This document shows, one piece after another, positions 52,924-60,435 of a DNA stretch of 64,000 nucleotides. The stretch spans positions 1-64,000 of the forward strand of contig PHBK01000016.1 of the NCBI GenBank assembly GCA_002840565.1, written 5' to 3'. The stretch's first letter is position 1, and each line of letters begins with the position of its first letter. The translations under genes were made by a program, and so were the position numbers. Source of the stretch: Deltaproteobacteria bacterium HGW-Deltaproteobacteria-12. Lineage in GTDB: Bacteria; Desulfobacterota; Syntrophia; Syntrophales; Smithellaceae. The notes under the pieces are model-generated. The model was not told the DNA's origin, did no database searches, and saw only the letters and a program-made list of their open reading frames with translations.

Positions 52924-54123
52924 TCAGTGGCTGCTTTTTCCTTTCTTAATTAATGCGGCAAGGGTTATCATTTCAGAACCATGTTTGTTTCTTATTTTGT
53001 CCATTACCTCGTCAATTCGTCTATTCTTATCACTTTTAACATTTCCTTCCATCTGGTCAAAAAGCGATAGCTGATCCGCAGAGCCTTCTTCATTAAATCC
53101 AGACAGGCTTATTCCAATCAATCTTACTGGGTGTAGCTTATTCCAATTTTGTTCAAGTAGACTGCAACCAGCGTTATATATTTCTTTCGTTGTACAGGTT
53201 GCAGGAATAGTTGTCTGTTTAGTGGCAACTCGGAAGTCAGAATATTTTAGGGTGATATGAACTGTGCGACCTTTTTTGTCATGCCTTCTTGCAGTCATTC
53301 CAATATCATCAGCAAGTTCCATTAGAACCAGTTTTGCTTTCTCGATGTCGGATATATCTTCCGATAGAGTCGTTGAGCGTCCGATTGACTTCATGTCATC
53401 AGACATGCGAGCGAGAACAGGGGAATTGTCAATTCCATTGGCATGCAGATGAATTTCATTTCCACCTTTACCGAAGGTTTTGACTATGAGATTAACATCA
53501 GACTTGGCAAGATCACCTATCGTTCTTATTCTCATGCTATTTAGCTTTTCAGCAGTCTTAGCACCAATGCCATACATTTCCTTTACCGGGAGTGACCAGA
53601 GTTTTACCGGGATATCCTGTTCCCATAGTTCGGTAATACCCAGTGGCTTCTTCATTTCAGCTGCCATTTTTGCAAGAAACTTATTTCCAGCGATTCCTAT
53701 TGAGCACCAAAGACCAAGTCTTTTTTTGATTTCATCCATGATACGTTTTGCAGCATCCGGAGGTTTACCAAAAAGTCCTTCGCACCCTGTCATATCAAGC
53801 CAGGCCTCATCAATGCTGTTTTGTTCCAGGACAGGAGTATAGTTTGATAGTAAATCCATGACTTCTTCCGATTTCTGTCCATAGAAATGATGATCTGGAG
53901 GTACTAAAGTTAATTTAGGACAAAGTTTCAAAGCTTCATGAAGTACCATTGTCGTTTTGACACCAAACGATCTTGCTTCATAGTTTGCCGCAAGAATAAT
54001 TCCTGAACGCTTCTTCGGATCACCTGCAACAGCAGCTGGTGTTCCGACAAGAGAATCATTCCTTGTCATTTCACAACTTATGAAAAAGGCATTCATGTCA
54101 ACCAGAAATATAACTCTTTGCAT
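52924..54123 (-). CDS. Y-family DNA polymerase (DinB/ImpB-type)
   Basis: Translesion polymerase. FLVDMNAFFISCEM (first catalytic Asp), AANYEARSFGVKTTM, NSIDEAWLDMTG (Asp-Glu pair) and GIAGNKFLAKMAAEMKKP are the family motifs. The thumb has VKEMYGIGAKTAEKLNSM. The C-terminal QLSLFDQM resembles a sliding-clamp binding peptide. Such polymerases are common on conjugative elements. Start uncertain: ATG 54123 (used) or 54132. No UmuD-like gene is beside it. Confidence 0.92.
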   Translation of the reverse strand: MQRVIFLVDMNAFFISCEMTRNDSLVGTPAAVAGDPKKRSGIILAANYEARSFGVKTTMVLHEALKLCPKLTLVPPDHHFYGQKSEEVMDLLSNYTPVLEQNSIDEAWLDMTGCEGLFGKPPDAAKRIMDEIKKRLGLWCSIGIAGNKFLAKMAAEMKKPLGITELWEQDIPVKLWSLPVKEMYGIGAKTAEKLNSMRIRTIGDLAKSDVNLIVKTFGKGGNEIHLHANGIDNSPVLARMSDDMKSIGRSTTLSEDISDIEKAKLVLMELADDIGMTARRHDKKGRTVHITLKYSDFRVATKQTTIPATCTTKEIYNAGCSLLEQNWNKLHPVRLIGISLSGFNEEGSADQLSLFDQMEGNVKSDKNRRIDEVMDKIRNKHGSEMITLAALIKKGKSSH

Positions 54124-54173
54124 GGAACACATCTCTCACTAAAAGCATGTTTGGTAATCCTGGATATTGGTAA

Positions 54174-54419
54174 TTATACTGCATCGAGTTTTTTCAAGAT
54201 AGGATCATCAGCCCAAAATATATTGGTAGTTTCAGTTTCGTCATCATAAACAAGAACTGCCAAGCCGCCTTTAAGTTTTTCTTTTACCTGTTTGACACTT
54301 GTTTCCCAGGAAGCTTCAATTGCCCCATAATCAGTTCCATTTCTGGAAATAAATTCTTCAATGACGCCTTTAAGGGCATGAGCACTGAGTTTATTGGCTG
54401 GAATTATGTGTATGGACAT
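54174..54419 (-). CDS. YheU-like (UPF0270) small protein
   Basis: 81 residues. The ISLN...-like IIPANKLSAHALKGVIEEFISRNGTDYGAIEASWETSVKQVKEKLK resembles the UPF0270/YheU family (LSPETL..LIEEFV.REGTDYG..E). The function of the family is unknown; it is frequent on plasmids and integrative elements. The C-terminal ~20 residues are unusual. Confidence 0.8.
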   Translation of the reverse strand: MSIHIIPANKLSAHALKGVIEEFISRNGTDYGAIEASWETSVKQVKEKLKGGLAVLVYDDETETTNIFWADDPILKKLDAV

Positions 54420-54477
54420 TTATAATTATTATTGGAAGCAGTTTTAATTAGTACTTATCATTATTAATGTTTTGCTT

Positions 54478-55041
54478 TCAACGTCGAACATCTTTAATGT
54501 AAATCACATTATTCTTTATTTGCCCATCGCCTGGTGATTCTCCGTCTTTAGTAAGATACAATTTCCGGAATTCAATTTTGGGCTTACTGTAATTCAAATA
54601 CGACATCGGAGATTCATTGAGCATAAAGGAAACATCAAATGGCTGTTTATGACCCTCACTTAAATATAACTTCGCTTGGAATATAAAATCATTCATTGAT
54701 CCTGATACTCGTCTATCAATTATCTTAGAAAAATATATCATCTGACTTTCTGGTTCAATGACATTTTCAAATATTTCTTTGTTTCCGTCTATGATCATGA
54801 ATTCGTGCATACAGGACAATGCTTCCCGAACAAATGACTTGTCATTTGTAATTCCCCTTCCATACATGAGTATGGAATATAGTGATGCAGTATTGGTTAG
54901 AATTATGTACTGGGTGCGCTGAGCTGTAAATAAATGTGCATTCCACTCAAGTATGGGGTTCCGGTTTTCATCAAATTGAATAACCGGCAAGGGAGCAATT
55001 TCGATTTTCTTTGATAATTTTATTGTGAGTCGAAAGATCAT
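54478..55041 (-). CDS. DUF6933-like protein
   Basis: 187-residue soluble protein. MIFRLTIKLSKKI, EWNAHLFTAQRTQYIILTNTASLYSI resembles DUF6933, a family of unknown function seen in mobile elements. The C-terminal half has no recognisable motif and ends basic. It stands alone with its own start, 59 bp after the preceding small gene's end. Confidence 0.65.
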   Translation of the reverse strand: MIFRLTIKLSKKIEIAPLPVIQFDENRNPILEWNAHLFTAQRTQYIILTNTASLYSILMYGRGITNDKSFVREALSCMHEFMIIDGNKEIFENVIEPESQMIYFSKIIDRRVSGSMNDFIFQAKLYLSEGHKQPFDVSFMLNESPMSYLNYSKPKIEFRKLYLTKDGESPGDGQIKNNVIYIKDVRR

Positions 55042-55077
55042 TGTCTATATCCAATAGTTATTTTTTTGAAAAATAAT

Positions 55078-55293
55078 CTATGAAGGAATTTTACTTTCTT
55101 CTGGGTCTTTTACTTCGCTGTCCTCTTGTTTCATTTCTTCCTTCTTAGGTGCTTCCTTATTAATTGCCTGCAGCAGCTCATTGGAATGATGTAATAAACG
55201 TGTCGCTTCACTCTCCAACTTTTTCATTTTCAATTCCAGGGCATAATCTTTCAGTTCGAATTCTGCAACATCATCTTCAATTTCATCGCTCAT
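55078..55293 (-). CDS. Small acidic/basic coiled-coil protein
   Basis: 71 residues, no family recognised. The centre (KDYALELKMKKLESEATRLLHHSNELL) should form a coiled coil, followed by a Lys/Glu-rich tail. A GGGGAAC site lies upstream. Probably a real island gene, function unknown. Confidence 0.5.
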   Translation of the reverse strand: MSDEIEDDVAEFELKDYALELKMKKLESEATRLLHHSNELLQAINKEAPKKEEMKQEDSEVKDPEESKIPS

Positions 55294-55326
55294 AGCAATA
55301 AGTTCCCCTTTTAACTCTTTTGTTAC

Positions 55327-55463
55327 CTATTTATTATAATACTCGACTGCTAGTTCCTTCAGATTTTCGGGGATGTCGGCAAAGAGATTATTCATTGTTC
55401 CATTGCCCTGATTGCTATATATCCAAGCAATAATGGAAACAGTAGCATTGGTATGTATTCCAT
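55327..55463 (-). CDS. Two overlapping tiny ORFs, possible leader peptides
   Basis: MEYIPMLLFPLLLGYIAIRA (23 residues in all, 55392-55463) is a single hydrophobic helix. Its stop overlaps (ATGA) the start of a 22-residue frame, MNNLFADIPENLKELAVEYY (55327-55395). AGGGTAAG precedes the first. The second resembles the first residues of small cupin proteins and may be what is left of one. Both could be real microproteins or debris. Confidence 0.3.
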
Positions 55464-55486
55464 AATTCTTACCCTGTGTTATTGCT

Positions 55487-55663
55487 TCATCCTTTTGATA
55501 TAATCATCAAAGCCTGCACTCTTTTCATTTCTTCCAGCAGTTCTTCCCGGGAAATTATCCCTTTCTCATCCAGCAGATTAATCATCGCTTCCGATTGGAC
55601 TACTTCGGACATGAGAAGTTCTCTGAAATCAACTGTTTGCTTCGGATCAAGTTTCTCTGCCAT
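55487..55663 (-). CDS. Conserved small hypothetical protein
   Basis: 58 residues: MAEKLDPKQTVDFRELLMSE, then INLLDEKGIISREELLEEMKRV. Helical. Similar short proteins (MAEKLDP..T..FEELLMSN....EALINLLEEKGIITKEELL) are widespread in deltaproteobacteria with no known function. I use ATG 55663, which starts the conserved part; an earlier start is at 55696. Confidence 0.65.
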   Translation of the reverse strand: MAEKLDPKQTVDFRELLMSEVVQSEAMINLLDEKGIISREELLEEMKRVQALMIISKG

Positions 55664-55702
55664 TTTAACTCTCTTTCCGACTAAGAATTGGAACACTACA
55701 CA

Positions 55703-56137
55703 TCATTTGCACCACTCTTCGCTCATTTTGGAAAGCATCTTTTGCCTTAATTTTACGGCATGATCAAAGGCTTCGTCTTCGCCATATGTATTTATCATAA
55801 ATTTGCGCTGCCTGCGTGAACCATTTTCATCCGTCCAATATGCCAGCCAAAACCAATATAATTTCCCGTTTCTTCCGTTATATGAATATTTACCAACACC
55901 GGGAATTCCGGACTGATTATTTCTTCTGACTTTTGAGCAAACATCTTTCTTCGTGTAGTGAGAATGTTTGGAAATTATACTTTTCCTATACTCTTTTGCA
56001 GCATTTAAAGCTTTTTGCTTACCGCCATATACACCATCGCTGAAATGTTTGTTATATTGTAACCCTTTTCGTGTAAGTTGCACATGCCACGAGTGCGTTC
56101 TATTGGCGTCATTGTCAATGCGAGTTATTCCGTACAT
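55703..56137 (-). CDS. AP2-domain protein
   Basis: 144 residues with AP2/ERF-type DNA-binding repeats. The first is GITRIDNDANRTHSWHVQL then GGKQKALNAAKEYRKSI; the second is GIPGVGKYSYNGRNGKLYW then EDEAFDHAVKLRQ. Bacterial AP2 proteins are mostly found with homing endonucleases or on mobile elements. No endonuclease domain is fused here. DNA binding is likely, target unknown. Confidence 0.8.
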   Translation of the reverse strand: MYGITRIDNDANRTHSWHVQLTRKGLQYNKHFSDGVYGGKQKALNAAKEYRKSIISKHSHYTKKDVCSKVRRNNQSGIPGVGKYSYNGRNGKLYWFWLAYWTDENGSRRQRKFMINTYGEDEAFDHAVKLRQKMLSKMSEEWCK

Positions 56138-56143
56138 ATTTCT

Positions 56144-56674
56144 TTAATAAGGGGTAGAATGATTTTTATGTTTCTCCAAATTGGTTAAATACTGGTTAGC
56201 CAGTTCCCTACTTTTCAGAATCAATAGATTCTCGGCATTCTTTTCTTCTGCTGCTCTGGTAAAGTTAAAGCTGCCGGTAATTACCGTTTCCTTGTCGATA
56301 ATGATAATCTTGTTATGAGCAATAGCGTGTTGGGAATCAATAAAAGTCGGAATACCGGCATTTTTAAGATATGTTGCGGAACTATAATTCCCCGTTACAT
56401 TGGACTTGTCCAGAATGGCTTCAACTTTATTGCCTCTCTTGTGTGCTTCAACTAAAGCTTTGGCTATCGGCGCCGAAGTGAAAGAATATGCCTGGATATA
56501 TATTTCTGATTTAGCATTGGTGATTTCATTGACTATAGCTTTTGTGCAGCCGCCGTTGGGACTGAAATATACTGCACCGGAAACATTATGGAAGATGTTA
56601 TCAGCGAAGGCCGGAATATTTAAAGTAAGTAGCAGAAGAAATGTTATGAGAGAAAGTTTAGACCTACTTTTCAT
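56144..56674 (-). CDS. Nuc-type phospholipase D-family nuclease
   Basis: Exported 176-residue protein with one HKD motif: signal peptide 1-24, YIQAYSFTSAPIAKAL, and AHNKIIIIDKETVITGSFNFT with His120, Lys122 and Asp127. This size and motif match Nuc, a periplasmic nuclease working as a dimer, encoded on several conjugative plasmids. It begins 6 bp after the AP2 gene on the same strand. Confidence 0.9.
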   Translation of the reverse strand: MKSRSKLSLITFLLLLTLNIPAFADNIFHNVSGAVYFSPNGGCTKAIVNEITNAKSEIYIQAYSFTSAPIAKALVEAHKRGNKVEAILDKSNVTGNYSSATYLKNAGIPTFIDSQHAIAHNKIIIIDKETVITGSFNFTRAAEEKNAENLLILKSRELANQYLTNLEKHKNHSTPY

Positions 56675-56735
56675 AATTATTATTCCATTCCTTCAAAAAT
56701 ATTAATTATTGCTTCCGATGGAATGATTTCTGACG

Positions 56736-57218
56736 TTATTTGACTTCTGTAATATGCTTTTTGCCTTGTAAATGCATCAACCATCGTTCCGAACTCTTAC
56801 CTCTATTTGTTGTCCTCAAAGTTACTTTTCCACCGGACTGATAGACAATTTCTGTCTTCATCATCCGCCCGGATACATAGTCACCGTAATAAACAAGCTG
56901 GCCATTCTCAAAGTCAAGCCCTTGAAGAAAGTAGCCAAGGCTCCAATGCTCGTCAGGAATGAATTCAACCTCTGAATATCCCCTCGGAGCTGCATATGTA
57001 AAAGACATTAATGACAGACAAAAAAGCATGCCGATTGCAAATGTATCCGGGTTATCAATATCTTCATCTTCAATCTGAAAAACAATTTCTTGATAGCAGC
57101 TATATTCATTTTTTTCAGTAGCCGGCAGATCTTTATAATCATTGGTCAAGACTTTGATACCAATCCCGAATGTCTGTTTCATTAGTTCTACAGGTAATGT
57201 GTCATCAACATGATTCAT
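56736..57218 (-). CDS. Hypothetical protein
   Basis: 160 residues, no family recognised. A hydrophobic stretch near residues 60-78 (TFAIGMLFCLSLMSFTYAA) sits before GYSEVEFIPDEHWSLGYFL. The C-terminal part is beta-rich and resembles a small soluble domain. Codon use and spacing fit its neighbours, so it is likely real. Confidence 0.55.
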   Translation of the reverse strand: MNHVDDTLPVELMKQTFGIGIKVLTNDYKDLPATEKNEYSCYQEIVFQIEDEDIDNPDTFAIGMLFCLSLMSFTYAAPRGYSEVEFIPDEHWSLGYFLQGLDFENGQLVYYGDYVSGRMMKTEIVYQSGGKVTLRTTNRGKSSERWLMHLQGKKHITEVK

Positions 57219-57324
57219 TTGGGTTTATTCTTTCAATTATGGTTAGAGAAAAAGTTAGACTGATTTTTCATAATCATTATTCCATTCCTTATTACTTAAT
57301 TGGTCTATTTTGCCCCGGATTTTG

Positions 57325-57609
57325 TTATTTGGCATTCAGTTCCTTCTTCAATACCAGTGACGGTTTAAAAGTAACAACCTTTCTTGCTTCAATGGTTATG
57401 CGATCACCAGTCTGCGGATTCCGACCCTTGCGTTCTCTCTTGGAATTGACAGTCCATTTGCCGAATCCAGAGATATTTACCGAGTTGCCTTTTTCCAGTT
57501 CATCCTTGATTATCTCGAAGGTCGATTCGACAGCGGATACACATTCCTTTTTGTTTAACCCTGCTTGTCCATAATGTGCGTCGATTAGATCTTGTTTAGT
57601 CAGTGCCAT
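57325..57609 (-). CDS. HU/IHF-family DNA-binding protein
   Basis: 94 residues with IHF-alpha-like start MALTKQDLIDAHYGQAGLNKKECVSAVESTFEIIKDEL, the arm [22 protein letters not shown], and IEARKVVTFKPS. Compared with the HU gene at 46584 it looks more like IHF alpha. It could help in recombination or gene control on the island. Confidence 0.93.
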   Translation of the reverse strand: MALTKQDLIDAHYGQAGLNKKECVSAVESTFEIIKDELEKGNSVNISGFGKWTVNSKRERKGRNPQTGDRITIEARKVVTFKPSLVLKKELNAK

Positions 57610-57671
57610 TATTTTGCTCCTTGGTATGTGGTAATCTTTAAGTAATCTTGCGGGTCAAATGATTGCAACAT

Positions 57672-57710
57672 ATTGAAAAGAGAAAACCCCAGAAAACTTA
57701 TCCGGGGCCT
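57672..57710 (-). terminator. Terminator after the ComEA-like gene
   Basis: On the minus strand CCCCGGA and TCTGGGG pair around an eight-base loop, followed by TTTTCTCTTTT. It separates the ComEA-like gene from the IHF gene. Confidence 0.65.
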
Positions 57711-57729
57711 CCTTTTGAGAATATTCGGA

Positions 57730-58092
57730 CTATTTCTTTTTCGGTGCTTGCTTGGCGATAATCATGTCACTGATTTTATCATAGACTGCACCAGGGATGA
57801 TCTTCTTCGATTTTAATTGATCTTTCTTGGTATAAGGACGCCCGTCGATGATCTTCTGGGAATAGGCATCACCGATACCAGGAAGTGACGACAATTCTGC
57901 CTTGGTGGCTGTATTGATGTCGATTAAAGCAGCTTTTGCATCAGCCTTTGTATCGGCAGCTTTTTCTGCAACCGCTTTTGCCGCTGGTGGCGTCGGTTTG
58001 GCCGGTGCTTTGGGATCTGCCGCAAATCCAACCGAGCTGATGAACAGCAATGAAACGAAAATGGCTATAACTCTGAATAAATTATTCTTCAT
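57730..58092 (-). CDS. ComEA-like helix-hairpin-helix protein
   Basis: Exported 120-residue protein. A signal peptide (1-24) and an Ala/Lys/Pro-rich linker are followed by the HhH domain INTATKAELSSLPGIGDAYS then IIDGRPYTKKDQL (residues ~58-95). It binds DNA non-specifically. In competence systems it takes up DNA; on islands its role is unclear. It has a terminator after it and probably its own promoter. Confidence 0.88.
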   Translation of the reverse strand: MKNNLFRVIAIFVSLLFISSVGFAADPKAPAKPTPPAAKAVAEKAADTKADAKAALIDINTATKAELSSLPGIGDAYSQKIIDGRPYTKKDQLKSKKIIPGAVYDKISDMIIAKQAPKKK

Positions 58093-58501
58093 AAAAAGTA
58101 CCTTCCTTTTTTTGTTAGATTGAAGGGCATTATCATGAATATGATTGATGTTGTCAATGAGTAAATCGAGATGACATTGGGCGGGAAATTACGACAAAAA
58201 CCATATTTTTAAGATAATTGACGATTTCTTAAAAATAATTTCTGCGGGTTGTTGTCTAGATTTTTACGGGTTTTTCATTAAAAAATGATTTTCAAGATAT
58301 TTACTAAAAACGTTTAAAACTAAAAGCAGGTAAAATCCTTGCCTCAAAACACCCAATCCTTAACGACTTAGAGCCAATCCTTACCGACTTTTGGCATCTG
58401 TTTTAGTCACCATGTACTAACCATAGGGAATCTGAATATTTACAAAATATCACTAAAATAAAATATTTCCTTTATAAAATCTCTTTGGATTTAAAATACT
58501 T
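58093..58501. other. Intergenic region with a short tandem repeat
   Basis: No gene seen in 409 bp of AT-rich sequence. CCAATCCTTAACGACTT (58353-58369) and CCAATCCTTACCGACTT (58374-58390) are two 17-base copies at a 21-bp period. They may be a regulator site or iteron-like element for the operon to the right (minus strand, ending at 58502) or for the ComEA-like gene. Confidence 0.5.
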
Positions 58502-59323
58502 TCAAATGTCCATACCTTTTTGTTTCGACACTTCTATCCCGATAATTTTTTTAATGCTTTCTTTCCATTTAATCTTTTTATCTTTTCTATATTTCTCATA
58601 TAGTCTTATAATATTTTCAACAGATTGCCATTCCATCAACTTGTGAGCTCTTTTAATGGTTTCTTTATCACTGCATTTGTTTGTTTTTAATCGTCTCAGG
58701 AGAAAATTTGCCTTGCCTATCCATATAGCATCCGTAACGTATGGTGATACTTTTTTAATAACAGCATCTATGTTGTCATCTAGCATAGGTTCACATGACA
58801 CACTCGTTTTAAAACCATGAACGTATGCATACTTCAATGATTTAAGTCGTTCGGAGAAATTTGGAGCTCCCGGTTCCCAAAACTTCAAAACATCAGAATC
58901 TATAGAACCTATACTAAACCTGAACAATATATTTGCTTTATTTCTGTTGAATCGAGTGCAAATTGTTTTAATGCATTCATAATGTGGTTTACTTACTATC
59001 AAAACATTATTTCCTCGAGATAAAATATTTTTTAAAAATATCAGCGATTCATTCAGGTGATCCGGATGTATATCATGTGAAGAAGGGTACATGATTGTTC
59101 CGCTTTTTTTGCTAAGTATTTTTGACATTTTTTCTTTTGCAATTTCTTCGTTTCTCCAATTATGACTTGTTTTTCTTCCAAATCTTATTGCCATTTCTTT
59201 GCTATAACAGTATTTACAATCATGTTTACATCCAGATATGAAATTTGCATTATAGGAAGCCCATTCATATGTACCAAAGGCATTCTTGAAATTATTTTTC
59301 TGATTCAAAGATTTAGATTGCAC
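58502..59323 (-). CDS. Radical SAM protein paired with TcmP
   Basis: 273 residues. The cluster motif CX3CX2C is in FISGCKHDCKYCYSKEM. MYPSSHDIHP, NVLIVSKPHYECIKTIC and SVSCEPML fit a radical SAM barrel of the spore-lyase-like or 'three-Cys-motif' type that occurs beside TcmP. The function of these proteins is unknown. Start GTG 59323, 12 bp after the TcmP gene. Confidence 0.8.
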   Translation of the reverse strand: MQSKSLNQKNNFKNAFGTYEWASYNANFISGCKHDCKYCYSKEMAIRFGRKTSHNWRNEEIAKEKMSKILSKKSGTIMYPSSHDIHPDHLNESLIFLKNILSRGNNVLIVSKPHYECIKTICTRFNRNKANILFRFSIGSIDSDVLKFWEPGAPNFSERLKSLKYAYVHGFKTSVSCEPMLDDNIDAVIKKVSPYVTDAIWIGKANFLLRRLKTNKCSDKETIKRAHKLMEWQSVENIIRLYEKYRKDKKIKWKESIKKIIGIEVSKQKGMDI

Positions 59324-59334
59324 TATTTAGTCAC

Positions 59335-60282
59335 TCAGAAATCCATTCTTGCTTGCCCGCTAGGCTCAACATGTTGCGACTTTTTCCAGAAATTAAGTCC
59401 CAGAGAATGCTTTGAGGCAAATAATAAATCATAATAGTGTTCGACTTTTTCTATGCCAGTATATACATACCCTATAGCGCCTAATCTCCTCTTGTATTCT
59501 TCAATAAACAAATTTCTCATTATACTATTATCATCTTGCTTAGCAGCATTGATTACTTCTTTATTGCTGAAATAATCATCATTACCTAAGAAGTCGATGT
59601 ATTTCATTTTCACCTTTATAAAATTAGCATCTAGAATTGCATGTCTTATATTGCGGGTTAAATCTGTCCCAATGGCCATATTAATTATAAAATCTGCATT
59701 TCCCAAGGCACTGCTCATAGCTTCTATTAAAGAAAAAGGAATACTACAGTCTGTCGGATCTATAAATACTAGATTAAGGCATTGTTTTGGCACATCCGAC
59801 AATATTTCTTTCACGCCGACTATGTCATTATAATCACCGATCACAGCCTTCGCTATATAGTGTTTCCCCAAATAATCTATTCGCCTATTTAATGCGTTTA
59901 CCGAATTACTATTGTTATCAATAAAAATTGCTTTATTGAAATAGTTAAATACTTCATGATTTATTATTGCTAATGATGTTCCATCTATTTCCCGACCATC
60001 CTCACGTATTATGCATCTACCAGGGCCACAACATATTTCTATATAATTGAGCTTCCACTTATTCTTCATCCCATTGGCAAAAATACTACAATAACGAGTA
60101 AGCCAATGTATTTTTTTATATGACCATTTACCTACGCAGCGTACCAAGTCCCCATCTATAATGGACGATGTAATTATGCAAATTCCTTCTTCTGTTGTTG
60201 ATGCCCGATCTTCTTTATTACAATTTTTTATACAATGCTTATTCAGTGCTGATCTCAAATTATTGGTTTCTTTTTGTGCCAT
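59335..60282 (-). CDS. tcmP: Three-Cys-motif partner protein TcmP
   Basis: 315 residues. W-rich N-terminal region (GKWSYKKIHWLTRYCSIFANGM), YIEICCGPGRC (a methyltransferase-like motif I), FIDNNSNSV and LNLVFIDPTDCSIPF (motif IV-like), with a C-terminal domain ending near the window of LLFASKHSLGLNFW. This order is typical of TcmP, a family always found next to a three-Cys radical SAM or Gp37/Gp68-like protein, as here. ATG 60282 is preferred over 60309 as an AAAGG site precedes it. Chemistry unknown; a nucleic acid or peptide modification is likely. Confidence 0.85.
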   Translation of the reverse strand: MAQKETNNLRSALNKHCIKNCNKEDRASTTEEGICIITSSIIDGDLVRCVGKWSYKKIHWLTRYCSIFANGMKNKWKLNYIEICCGPGRCIIREDGREIDGTSLAIINHEVFNYFNKAIFIDNNSNSVNALNRRIDYLGKHYIAKAVIGDYNDIVGVKEILSDVPKQCLNLVFIDPTDCSIPFSLIEAMSSALGNADFIINMAIGTDLTRNIRHAILDANFIKVKMKYIDFLGNDDYFSNKEVINAAKQDDNSIMRNLFIEEYKRRLGAIGYVYTGIEKVEHYYDLLFASKHSLGLNFWKKSQHVEPSGQARMDF

Positions 60283-60301
60283 CACCTTTACTTCTCCTTT
60301 G

Positions 60302-60382
60302 TTAGGCATCAGAATAACCCTTGAGCTTCTCCTGATTGTCGAAATATATTTTGATAGCGCTGTCTATTTTAAATATCTTCAT
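60302..60382 (-). other. Short unidentified coding remnant between DUF499 and TcmP genes
   Basis: MKIFKIDSAIKIYFDNQEKL continues to a stop after 26 residues; the same frame is open a little further upstream (RIIVPNYT). It is strikingly protein-like for a gap, but no family was recognised. It may be a tiny gene or the tail of a lost partner. Confidence 0.3.
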
Positions 60383-60435
60383 CGTATAATTGGGTACAAT
60401 GATCCGATTACTCTATTTGGCAGGAAGTTTTTACT

